Source of the DNA: PCRC01 sp040384665
GTDB lineage: Bacteria; Pseudomonadota; Gammaproteobacteria; Burkholderiales; Burkholderiaceae_C
DNA: 64,000 nucleotides
Direction of reading: 5' to 3'
Assembly (NCBI GenBank): GCA_040384665.1
Contig: JAZKIY010000014.1
Span: forward strand, 1 to 64,000
This document shows, piece after piece, positions 53,640 to 61,629 of this stretch. The notes under the pieces are model-generated. The model was not told where the DNA came from. It was given only the letters and a program-made list of their open reading frames with translations, and made no database searches. Numbering within the stretch: the first letter of the stretch is position 1; each line of letters begins with the position of its first letter. The position numbers were made by a program, and so were the translations under genes.

Positions 53640-54545
53640 TCAGCGCACGATGGCGGTTGCGCGCCGGCGGGCGCTGGCGGTTTCCTGCAGGGTGAGCAGG
53701 CCACTGGTCACGCCGCAGGTGGCAATCACCGCAATGCCGGCCCAGGCCCAGCCGTCGGGGGTGTGGTTGAAAGCCAGCCAGCCGGCCAGCGTGGCAAAGC
53801 CGATTTGGGCGTAGAGGTAGGGCGAGAGTGTGGCCGCTGGCGCGCGCCGGTAGGCCAGGATCAGCAACCAGTGGCCAAACGTGCCGGCGGCACCCAGCAG
53901 AACGAACCACGGCCAGTGCGCCAGCAGGGCGGCGGTGTCCCAGTGCCAGATGGCCACCGGCAACATCACCACCGTGCCGACCAGCCCGGTGTACATGTGG
54001 GTGGTGTACGGGTTCTCGTGGGTGCTCATGCGGCTGGTGAGGATCTGGAAGCCGGCATAGGCCAGCACCAGCACGAGGGGAAACACCAGCGCCCAGCCAA
54101 ACACCTGGCCGCCCGGGCGGATCACCAGCAGCGCACCGGCAAAACCACCAATGAGCAGCGCCCAGCGCCGGGCCGAGACGCGTTCTTTCAGCACCCAGGC
54201 CGCCAGGGCGGTGACGGCCAGTGGGGCCAGCATCACCATGGCGGTGAACTCGCCCACCGGCAAATGCTGCAGGCCAATGAAAGAGCACAGGCTGGTCACC
54301 ATCAGCAGGCCGCCGCGCAGCAATTGAAAACGCGGGCTGCCCGTGCGCAGCACACCCAGGCCTTGCACCGGCAGCCGCAGTGCGAAGGTGACGAGCGCCT
54401 GGAAGGCGTAGCGGAACCAGAGCAACAGCATCACCGGGGCCAGGCTGCCGGCGTGTTTGGTGGACGTGTCGAGCACCACAAAACAGGCGGTGGCCAGCAC
54501 GATGAGGGCGATGCCGGCACCGGGGGCGGTGCTGGGCGAACTCAT
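53640..54545 (-). CDS. DMT-family (EamA) transporter
   Basis: The 301-residue inner-membrane protein has ten hydrophobic helices as two EamA repeats: GIALIVLATACFVVLDTSTKH, LWFRYAFQALVTFALRL, AMVMLAPLAVTALAAWVLKERVS in the first half, and YTGLVGTVVMLPVAI, LLGAAGTFGHWLLILAYRRAPAATLSPYLYAQIGFATLAGWLAFNHTPDGWAWAGIAVI in the second. It is probably a metabolite or drug exporter with no readable substrate. The start at 54545 overlaps the PHP gene stop (ATGA). A longer open frame upstream is out of frame with the PHP gene and is rejected. Confidence 0.9.
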   Translation of the reverse strand: MSSPSTAPGAGIALIVLATACFVVLDTSTKHAGSLAPVMLLLWFRYAFQALVTFALRLPVQGLGVLRTGSPRFQLLRGGLLMVTSLCSFIGLQHLPVGEFTAMVMLAPLAVTALAAWVLKERVSARRWALLIGGFAGALLVIRPGGQVFGWALVFPLVLVLAYAGFQILTSRMSTHENPYTTHMYTGLVGTVVMLPVAIWHWDTAALLAHWPWFVLLGAAGTFGHWLLILAYRRAPAATLSPYLYAQIGFATLAGWLAFNHTPDGWAWAGIAVIATCGVTSGLLTLQETASARRRATAIVR

Positions 54546-55423
54546 CCGGCCGCGCTGGGGGTGGGCGCCCGGTGGATGCGGTGGTCGAGCAGTTCCCACA
54601 CGGGCGTCAGGCCGCCGGGCAGCCAGGGCAGGGTGCCGAGGTCGGTGTGGCTCTCGTCGGGGCTGTGGAAGTCGCTGCCGCGCGAGGCGGCCAGGCCGAA
54701 CTCGCGTGCCATGTCGGCGTACTTCACGTACTCGGGCGGGGTGTGGCTGCCAGTCACCACCTCCACCGCACGGCCACCGTGGGCCTTGAATTCGCTGAAC
54801 AGCGCGTACTCTTCGTTGGCGGTGAACTTGTAGCGGGCGGGGTGGGCAATCACCGCCTCGCCACCGGCTTCGGTGATCCAGTGCACCGCGTCGCGCAGCG
54901 TGGCCCAGCGGTGCGGCACGAAGCCGGGTTTGTTGTCGGTCAGGTACTTGCGGAACACCTCGTTGGTGTCTTTGCAGACGCCACTCTCCACCAGAAAGCG
55001 GGCGAAGTGGGTGCGCGAGATCAGTTCGGGGTTGCCCACGTATTTCAGCGCGCCGTCGTAAGCGCCGTGGATGCCGACCTTGGCAAGCCCGTCGGACATG
55101 TCCATCGCCCGCTGGCCACGGCCACCCCGGGTGTTGTGCAGGCCTTGCCGGAGTTGCCCGTTGTCGGGGTCGAACCCGAGGCCGACGATGTGCACCGTGG
55201 CGCTGGCAAAGGTGATGGAGATTTCGGTGCCACACAGGTAATGCAGGCCGTTGGCGTGGGCTGCTGCGATGGCGCGGTGCTGGCCGCCGATTTCGTCGTG
55301 GTCGGTCAGCGCCCAGAGCTCCACACCGTTGGCCTTGGCGCGTTCGGCCAGCGCCTCGGGGGTGAGGGTGCCGTCAGAGACGACAGAGTGGCAGTGCAGG
55401 TCGGCGTTGAGTATCTGGGTCAC
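54542..55423 (-). CDS. PHP-domain phosphatase (RNase AM / YciV-like)
   Basis: The 293-residue PHP protein starts MTQILNADLHCHSVVSDGTLTPEALAERA, with metal ligands HCHS, then LTDHDEIGG, CGTEI, EAVIAHPARY and SRGSDFHSPDE. These fit the YciV/RNase AM group, which removes phosphates from 3',5'-nucleoside bisphosphates and 5' ends of short RNAs. The start is a GTG at 55423. The gene overlaps the DMT transporter by 4 nt. It is preceded by 172 nt that hold copy D of the dispersed repeat. Confidence 0.9.
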   Translation of the reverse strand: MTQILNADLHCHSVVSDGTLTPEALAERAKANGVELWALTDHDEIGGQHRAIAAAHANGLHYLCGTEISITFASATVHIVGLGFDPDNGQLRQGLHNTRGGRGQRAMDMSDGLAKVGIHGAYDGALKYVGNPELISRTHFARFLVESGVCKDTNEVFRKYLTDNKPGFVPHRWATLRDAVHWITEAGGEAVIAHPARYKFTANEEYALFSEFKAHGGRAVEVVTGSHTPPEYVKYADMAREFGLAASRGSDFHSPDESHTDLGTLPWLPGGLTPVWELLDHRIHRAPTPSAAG

Positions 55424-55532
55424 GCACCCATTCTAGGTCGTAGGGGTTCACCCTGCTGTCCCATGGCTGACGGGCCATTTGGGGCCTCCCAAATGCCGCG
55501 CAGGGCCGTCCGGCCGGCCTACAGGCAAGATT

Positions 55533-55593
55533 CTGAATCAAATCGGCCTTGAGCCCTAGTAGAACCTTGCGATTCAGCTATTGAAACTGTAGC
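55533..55593 (-). repeat. Dispersed short repeat, copy D
   Basis: On the minus strand it reads GCTACAG...AATAGCTGAATCGC, AAGGTTCTACTAGGGCT, CAAGGCCGATTTGATTCAG. It begins 3 nt after the stop of the ferredoxin reductase gene. It is the closest intergenic relative of the copy inside fdsGB. Confidence 0.72.
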
Positions 55594-55595
55594 GT

Positions 55596-56627
55596 TCACG
55601 CTTTGGCCTTGTCGGCCTCGGTGGTGAACGAGTCGGCGTAGAACTCTTCTTCCGGCAGACCGCACTGCGTGGTGTAGTCGGCCTTGGCCGAGTCCACCAC
55701 GATGGGCGCGCCGCAGGCGTAGACCTGGTGGCCGGAGAGGTCGGGGAAGTCTTGCATCACCGCTTGGTGGACGAAGCCGGTGCGGCCGGTCCAGTGGTCT
55801 TCCGGCAGGGCGTTGGAGACCACCGGCACAAAGGTCAGGTTGGGCATTTCGGCGCACTTGGTCTTGACCCAGTGGTCCATGTAGATGTCTTCCGGCCGGC
55901 GGCCGCCCCAGTACAGCGTGGCCGGGCGCGACACGCCCTTGAACTGCATGTGCTCGATCACCGCCTTGATGGGTGCAAAACCGGTGCCCGACGCCAGCAG
56001 CACGATGGGCTTGAGCGATTCCTCGCGCAGGTAAAAGCTGCCAAACGGGCCTTCTACCCGCAGGATTTCTTTTTCCTTCATCGTGGTGAACACGTGGTCG
56101 GTGAACTTGCCGCCGGGCATGTGGCGCAGGTGCAGTTCGATGCCGGCCGTTTGCAGGTGCGGCGCGTTGGCCATCGAGTACGCGCGGCGGCTGCCGTCAC
56201 GCAGGATGAACTCGACGTACTGGCCGGCGTGGAACTGGAAGGTGTCGTTCGCCGGGGTTTGCAGCAGCAGCTGCATCACGTCGTGCGACAGCTTCTGCAG
56301 CGCCGTCACGCGGGTGGGCATTTTTTTGATCGGGAAGGCCCCGGCCAGCGACACCTGGCGCGACTCCAGCACCACGTCGGTCTGGGGGGTGGCGCAGCAG
56401 GTCAGCACAAAGCCGTTGGCTTCTTCCTCGGCCGACAGTGCCTTGCTCTGGTGCGGGCCATGCGTCACCGTGCCGGAGAGTTTTTTGCACTTGCAGGAGC
56501 CACAGGCGCCGTCTTTGCAGCCATAGGGCAGCGCGATGCCAGTGCGGATGCCAGCGGCCAGAATGGTTTCTTCCGCGTGGGCGGTGAAGGTGCGGCCGCT
56601 GGGCTGCACGGTGATGCTCAGGTTCAT
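55596..56627 (-). CDS. CDP-6-deoxy-3,4-glucoseen reductase-type ferredoxin-NAD(P)H reductase
   Basis: The 343-residue flavoprotein has an N-terminal [2Fe-2S] domain with PYGCKDGACGSCKCKKLSG and FVLTCCATP (four ligands CxxxxCxxC...C), then an FAD domain (RAYSMAN) and an NAD(P) domain (LLASGTGFAPIKAVIEH, then YWGGRRPEDIY). It shuttles electrons between NAD(P)H and an unknown acceptor. The name comes from AscD, but in betaproteobacteria there is no sugar-synthesis context and the true role is open. ATG 56627. Divergent from the YeeZ-like gene. Confidence 0.85.
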   Translation of the reverse strand: MNLSITVQPSGRTFTAHAEETILAAGIRTGIALPYGCKDGACGSCKCKKLSGTVTHGPHQSKALSAEEEANGFVLTCCATPQTDVVLESRQVSLAGAFPIKKMPTRVTALQKLSHDVMQLLLQTPANDTFQFHAGQYVEFILRDGSRRAYSMANAPHLQTAGIELHLRHMPGGKFTDHVFTTMKEKEILRVEGPFGSFYLREESLKPIVLLASGTGFAPIKAVIEHMQFKGVSRPATLYWGGRRPEDIYMDHWVKTKCAEMPNLTFVPVVSNALPEDHWTGRTGFVHQAVMQDFPDLSGHQVYACGAPIVVDSAKADYTTQCGLPEEEFYADSFTTEADKAKA

Positions 56628-56665
56628 GGGGTCGTTATCCTAGGCGTTTTGCCGAGACCACGATT

Positions 56666-57595
56666 TTGCCCTCAAACCAGAACCCCCTTGGTGCGCTCCC
56701 TGCCCGCTTCCGCCGCGAGCGTTTGCTGGTGGTGGGCTGTGGCGACGTGGGCCTGCGGGTGGTGCGGCAACTGGCGGGCCGGGTGCGTGTGCTCGCGCTG
56801 ACCTCGTCGCCCGACCGTGCGCCCCTGTTGCGCCAGGCCGGGGCGGTGCCGCTGCGGGGCAACCTGGACCAGCCCGACAGCCTGCGCCGCCTGGCCGGCC
56901 TTGCCACCCGGGTGCTGCACTTGGCGCCCCCGCCCGGCACTGGCGCCGGGGACCCGCGCACCCGCGCCTTGACCCGCGCCTTGCGCCTGCGCTCGTCGGC
57001 CAGCAGTTGGGTCTATGGCTCCACCAGCGGCGTGTACGGCGACTGTCAAGGCCAATGGGTGAGTGAAACCCGCGCCGCCAGCGCCACCACCGCCCGTGCC
57101 CAGCGCCGCACCGACGCCGAAGCTGCTCTGCGCTTCCATGGCCGCAGCGTGGTGACCCAGGGGCCGGTGCGGGTGAGCATTTTGCGCATTCCCGGCATTT
57201 ACGCGCCCGACCGCGCCGGCGGCACACCGCGCGAGCGGCTGACAAGGGGCGCGCCGGTGCTGGTGGCGGCCGACGACGTGTTCACCAACCACATCCACGC
57301 CGACGACCTCGCCCGCGCCTGCATGGCGGCGCTGTGGCGCGGCAGGCCACAGCGCATCTACAACGCCAACGACAGCTCGGATTTGAAGATGGGCGACTAC
57401 TTCGACCTCGCCGCCGATGTGTACGGCCTGCCGCGCCCGCCGCGCATCACACGCGCTGAAGCCACGGTGCAATTGCCGCCAATGCAGCTGAGCTTCATGA
57501 GCGAGTCGCGCCGCATGGACAACACCCGCTTGCGGCGCGAGCTGCGGTTGCGGCTGCGCTACCCCACGGTGGCCACCGGCCTGCTGGGCGGTTAA
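56666..57595 (+). CDS. NAD(P)-binding epimerase-like protein (YeeZ type)
   Basis: The 309-residue protein has a Rossmann motif LLVVGCGDVGLRVVRQLAGRV and the extended-SDR pattern: WVYGSTSGVYGDCQGQWVSE, LRIPGIYAPDRAGG, then DDVFTNHIHADDLARACMAALWRG and IYNANDSSDLKMGDYFDLAADVYGLP. The start is a TTG at 56666 with no clear ribosome binding site, so the N-terminus could begin downstream. The family is not biochemically well defined; a sugar-nucleotide or small-molecule dehydrogenase role is possible. Convergent with DUF533 (1 nt gap). Confidence 0.8.
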   Translation: MPSNQNPLGALPARFRRERLLVVGCGDVGLRVVRQLAGRVRVLALTSSPDRAPLLRQAGAVPLRGNLDQPDSLRRLAGLATRVLHLAPPPGTGAGDPRTRALTRALRLRSSASSWVYGSTSGVYGDCQGQWVSETRAASATTARAQRRTDAEAALRFHGRSVVTQGPVRVSILRIPGIYAPDRAGGTPRERLTRGAPVLVAADDVFTNHIHADDLARACMAALWRGRPQRIYNANDSSDLKMGDYFDLAADVYGLPRPPRITRAEATVQLPPMQLSFMSESRRMDNTRLRRELRLRLRYPTVATGLLGG

Positions 57596-57596
57596 A

Positions 57597-58298
57597 TCAG
57601 CCCCGGGGCACCTGGGCTTCGAGTTCGCGCTTCAGCCCGTCGGGCAGCTTGAGCTGGCGGGCCAGTTCGTCCAGGTAGGCGCGTTCCATGAAGCTGGTGT
57701 TGTCCACCACCAGCAGGCTGACCAGGTACATCTCGGAAGCAATTTCCGGTGTGCTGGCCGCTTTGGCCACGGCGGCCGGGTCGAGCGGCTGGCTCAGCTG
57801 TGTGCCGTACCACTGGCGCAGGGCCGGGTCGGCTTCCAGCCGGTTCAGTTCGGCCTCGGCCAGCCCCTGTTCGCGCGCGTCCAGGTGGCCGTCCGCCTTG
57901 GCGGCGGCGATCATCGCCAGCAGCATCGCGCGGCTGTGGGATTCCACTTCTGGCGCCGGCAGGCGGTCCACCGTTTGTGGCAGCGGGGCGGCCAGCGGCG
58001 CGCCTTGGGTGGGGGCACCCTGCGCCTGGTTTTTTTGCCACTCGCTGTAGGCCTTGAACGCCACCGCGCCCAGTGCCGCCACGCTGCCGTACTGCAGCGC
58101 CTTGCCGCCAAAGCCACGGCCCCGCTTGCTGCCGAGCAGCAGGCCCAAGGCGCCGCCGGTCACCGCACCACCTGCGAACTTGCCCCAGCCCTCGCCACCT
58201 TGCTGTGGTGTGCCGGCCGATGCGCCGCCTTTCAGCAGCGGGTCGAGCAGGGCGCCGCCCGACTTGAGCAACTGGTCCAGCAGGGACTGTGCGCTCAC
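57597..58298 (-). CDS. TerB-like DUF533 protein
   Basis: The 233-residue protein has an N-terminal DUF533 part: LLDQLLKSGGALLDPLLKGGASAG, and a glycine-rich membrane-active looking stretch KFAGGAVTGGALGLLLGSKRGRGFGGKALQYGSVAALGAVAFKAYSEWQ. It ends in a TerB-like helical domain: SRAMLLAMIAAAKADGHLDAREQGLAEAELNRL, then SEMYLVSLLVVDNTSFMERAYLDELARQLKLPDGL. DUF533/YebE proteins are of unknown function, with envelope-stress induction in enterics. The start is a GTG overlapping the YgiW stop. Confidence 0.85.
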   Translation of the reverse strand: MSAQSLLDQLLKSGGALLDPLLKGGASAGTPQQGGEGWGKFAGGAVTGGALGLLLGSKRGRGFGGKALQYGSVAALGAVAFKAYSEWQKNQAQGAPTQGAPLAAPLPQTVDRLPAPEVESHSRAMLLAMIAAAKADGHLDAREQGLAEAELNRLEADPALRQWYGTQLSQPLDPAAVAKAASTPEIASEMYLVSLLVVDNTSFMERAYLDELARQLKLPDGLKRELEAQVPRG

Positions 58299-58666
58299 TG
58301 TTTCACCACCGTCAGGAGTTTCACGTCAATCTCGGGCGACTTCACAAAGCTTGTTTCAACCTCACCGCGAATTTCCACAAGCGTGCTGTCCGAGATCGTC
58401 TGGCCACGAAAATCTTTCAGGTCAATCTCGACCCGGATTTCGCCACTGCTGTCGGCAAAGCGGTACTTGTCCTTGCTCAGCTTCTCCAGAATCCGCCCGC
58501 GCAACACCACCTCCTGGTCGTCCACCGGCGCTTTCAACACCTCGGCCACGGTGGCGGGGGACTTGGCGGTGCTGGGACCGACGTACTGGGCCTGGGCAGC
58601 GGTCAAAGCAGCGCCGAGCAGCACGGCCAAGCCGATGGTGCGAATGGAAGAGCGGGGAGCGGTCAT
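58295..58666 (-). CDS. YgiW/YdeI-family periplasmic OB-fold (BOF) protein
   Basis: The 123-residue precursor begins MTAPRSSIRTIGLAVLLGAALTAAQAQ, a signal peptide, followed by a small OB fold: VAEVLKAPVDDQEVVLRGRILEKLSKDKYRFADSSGEIRVEIDLKDFRGQTI. This is the BOF/DUF388 family (YgiW, NirD-like name in some databases), tied to peroxide and other stress responses in E. coli. The gene overlaps DUF533 by 4 nt, so both are probably co-expressed. It lies downstream of the tRNA-Leu gene and its terminator. Confidence 0.88.
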   Translation of the reverse strand: MTAPRSSIRTIGLAVLLGAALTAAQAQYVGPSTAKSPATVAEVLKAPVDDQEVVLRGRILEKLSKDKYRFADSSGEIRVEIDLKDFRGQTISDSTLVEIRGEVETSFVKSPEIDVKLLTVVKQ

Positions 58667-58781
58667 GCGGGTTCCTTTGCATCAATGAAGCTGAACCTTC
58701 ATGCTAAGTCGCACCGAAAGGCCGTGCCTGGGCACGGTTTCTTGTACAGCGCGCTGTGCTGGCGCGGCTCTGGGAGTGCCC

Positions 58782-58820
58782 AAAGAAAAAGGCCGGAAGC
58801 TTGTGGAAGCTTCCGGCCTT
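58782..58820 (-). terminator. Intrinsic terminator after tRNA-Leu
   Basis: A 14-bp perfect stem, AAGGCCGGAAGCTT / AAGCTTCCGGCCTT, with loop CCAC on the minus strand is followed by TTTCTTTG. It lies 5 nt beyond the encoded CCA of tRNA-Leu. Unusually strong for a tRNA terminator. Confidence 0.9.
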
Positions 58821-58825
58821 GTCCG

Positions 58826-58910
58826 TGGTGCCCGGGGCCGGAATCGAACCGGCACGCCTTGCGGCGGGGGATTTTGAGTCCCCTGCGTCTACCAATTTCA
58901 CCACCCGGGC
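58826..58910 (-). tRNA. tRNA-Leu (anticodon CAA)
   Basis: The minus strand folds as a long-arm tRNA: acceptor GCCCGGG / CCCGGGC, D arm GGTGAAATTGGTAGACGC, anticodon loop CTCAAAA with anticodon CAA for codon UUG, variable arm with GCCGCAAGGCG, T loop GGTTCGATTCC, discriminator A and an encoded CCA end. Length is 85 nt. A CATAAT hexamer (minus strand, near 58937-58932) is a plausible -10 box. cysM diverges from it, with 41 nt between. Confidence 0.95.
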
Positions 58911-58951
58911 AGGTAAACAGTGCAGCCCGAAATTATGGCACAGTGCGGGCT

Positions 58952-59854
58952 ATGAATTACCCGACGATTGAAGACGCGATTGGCAAAACGCCGCTGGTGG
59001 CCTTGCAGCGCATTGGTGCAGCCGACAACGCCACGCGTGGCAATGTGCTGCTGGGCAAGCTGGAAGGCAACAACCCGGCGGGTTCTGTGAAAGACCGGCC
59101 GGCGCTGTCGATGATCCAGCGCGCCGAGGAGCGTGGCGACATCCACGCCGGTGACACGCTGATCGAGGCCACCTCGGGCAACACCGGCATTGCGCTGGCG
59201 ATGGCCGCGGCCATCAAGGGCTACCGCATGGTGCTGGTGATGCCGGAGGACCTGAGCATCGAGCGGGCGCAAACCATGAAGGCGTTTGGTGCCGAGCTGA
59301 TCCTGACGCCCAAGAGCGGCGGCATGGAGTACGCGCGCGACCTGGCCGAAAACATGCAGCGCGAGGGCAAGGGCCGGGTGCTGGACCAGTTTGCCAACCC
59401 CGACAACCCGCGCATCCACTACGAGACCACCGGCCCGGAAATCTGGGAACAGACCGGCGGGCGCATCACCCATTTCGTGAGCGCGATGGGCACCACCGGC
59501 ACCATCACCGGGGTGTCGCGGTTTCTGAAAGAGAAGAACCCGGCCGTCAAGGTCATTGGTGCGCAGCCGAGCGAGGGCTCGCGCATTCCCGGCATCCGCA
59601 AATGGCCCGAGGCCTACATGCCGAAGATTTACGATGCCACGCACGTGGACGACACCGTGCTGGTGAGCCAGGACGATGCCGAAGAAATGTGCCGCCGCAT
59701 GGCACGGGAAGAGGGCATTTTTGCCGGCATTTCCGCGGCGGGCGCCTGCTGGGTGGCGCTGGAGATCGCCAAACGCGAGACCAACGCGACGGTGGTGTTC
59801 GTTGTGTGCGACCGGGGCGACCGTTATCTGTCCACTGGCGTTTTCCCAGCCTGA
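58952..59854 (+). CDS. cysM: Cysteine synthase B CysM
   Basis: CysM makes cysteine from O-acetylserine and sulfide, or S-sulfocysteine from thiosulfate, with PLP. The 300-residue protein has GKTPLVALQRIG, NPAGSVKDRPALSMIQRAE (PLP lysine), EATSGNTGIALAMAAAIKGY and HFVSAMGTTGTITGVSRFLKE. Short length and IGAQPSEGSRIPGIRKWPEAYMP support CysM over CysK. The ATG at 58952 is within 41 nt of the tRNA-Leu gene, so the leader is very short and the two promoters face each other. Copy E of the repeat lies directly after its stop. Confidence 0.95.
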   Translation: MNYPTIEDAIGKTPLVALQRIGAADNATRGNVLLGKLEGNNPAGSVKDRPALSMIQRAEERGDIHAGDTLIEATSGNTGIALAMAAAIKGYRMVLVMPEDLSIERAQTMKAFGAELILTPKSGGMEYARDLAENMQREGKGRVLDQFANPDNPRIHYETTGPEIWEQTGGRITHFVSAMGTTGTITGVSRFLKEKNPAVKVIGAQPSEGSRIPGIRKWPEAYMPKIYDATHVDDTVLVSQDDAEEMCRRMAREEGIFAGISAAGACWVALEIAKRETNATVVFVVCDRGDRYLSTGVFPA

Positions 59855-59860
59855 TTTTTA

Positions 59861-59917
59861 AAAGAATTGGCCTCCAGCCTAAGTGAAATCTAGCGGTTAA
59901 GCTACATCTTCCATAGC
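59861..59917 (-). repeat. Dispersed short repeat, copy E
   Basis: On the minus strand it reads GCTATGGAAGATGTAGC, then CCGCTAGATTTCACTTAGGC, then GGAGGCCAATTCTTTT. It fills the gap between the cysM stop and the Nudix ATG, only 3 nt from that start codon. Confidence 0.7.
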
Positions 59918-59920
59918 ACC

Positions 59921-60451
59921 ATGTCCCACGAATTCAGGTTTTGCCCGAACTGTGCCACGCCGCTGGAGTGGCTGGCCCAGCTGGAAGACGGCGGCGCCAA
60001 AGAGCGCCTGCGTTGCGTGGCCTGTGGCTACACCCACTGGAACAACCCGACACCGGTGCTGGCGGCGGTGGTGGAGTACGGCGGGCAGATTCTGCTGGCC
60101 CGCAACGCGGCCTGGAGCGGGCGGGTGTTTGCGCTGATCACCGGCTTCATGGAGGCGGGCGAGACGGCGCAAGAAGGCATCGCGCGCGAGGTGAAGGAAG
60201 AAACCAACCTCGACGTCACGGCGCTGAACCTGATTGGCGTGTACGACTTCCAGCGCATGAACCAGGTGATCATTGCCTTCCATGTGGTGGCCGAGGGCGA
60301 GGTGGTGTTGTCGCCCGAACTGGCGGAGTACAAGCTGTACACGCCCGAGGCGGTGAAGTGCTGGCCCGCCGGCACCGGCTATGCGCTGGCCGACTGGCTG
60401 CGTTCGCGCGGGCATGAGCCGCAATTCATTGAATTCAACAAGCGCGAATAA
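59921..60451 (+). CDS. Nudix hydrolase with N-terminal zinc ribbon
   Basis: The 176-residue protein has a zinc ribbon (FCPNCATPLEW...LRCVACGYTHW, two CxxC pairs) followed by a Nudix domain whose box is complete: GFMEAGETAQEGIAREVKEE then TNLDV. Zinc-ribbon Nudix enzymes of this size are often NADH pyrophosphatase-like, but the longer NudC has extra N-terminal sequence, so a general nucleotide-diphosphate hydrolase is safer. ATG 59921. Followed 37 nt later by tusA. Confidence 0.9.
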   Translation: MSHEFRFCPNCATPLEWLAQLEDGGAKERLRCVACGYTHWNNPTPVLAAVVEYGGQILLARNAAWSGRVFALITGFMEAGETAQEGIAREVKEETNLDVTALNLIGVYDFQRMNQVIIAFHVVAEGEVVLSPELAEYKLYTPEAVKCWPAGTGYALADWLRSRGHEPQFIEFNKRE

Positions 60452-60488
60452 AATCCGCTCTCACGCCACGCACCAGAGACAAGCCGCC

Positions 60489-60716
60489 ATGCACATCGAC
60501 AAGGAAATCGACACCCGGGGCCTGAACTGCCCGCTGCCCATCCTGAAGGCCAAGAAGGCGCTGACCGACATGGCCAGTGGCCAGCTGCTGAAGGTGGTGT
60601 CAACCGATGCGGGCTCGGTCCGCGACTTCATGGCCTTTGCCAAGCAGACTGGCAACGAGCTGGTGGAACAGCAGACCGTGGGCAGCGACTTCATCCACTT
60701 CCTGCGCCGCCGCTGA
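60489..60716 (+). CDS. TusA-family sulfurtransferase
   Basis: The 75-residue protein has the TusA/SirA/YedF fold: MHIDKEIDTRGLNCPLPILKAKKALTDMASGQLLKVVSTDAGSVRDFMAFAKQTGNELVEQQ. The catalytic Cys of the CPxP motif (NCPLPILK) is Cys14. It is a sulfur carrier, possibly for tRNA thiolation or cofactor sulfuration; no tusBCD partners are near. A link to FdhD or ThiS chemistry is conceivable, not shown. Its stop directly abuts the convergent galU stop (60716/60717). Confidence 0.9.
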   Translation: MHIDKEIDTRGLNCPLPILKAKKALTDMASGQLLKVVSTDAGSVRDFMAFAKQTGNELVEQQTVGSDFIHFLRRR

Positions 60717-61604
<888 letters not shown>

Positions 61605-61629
61605 GGTGGTGCGGTGGGTGTGAAAGGGG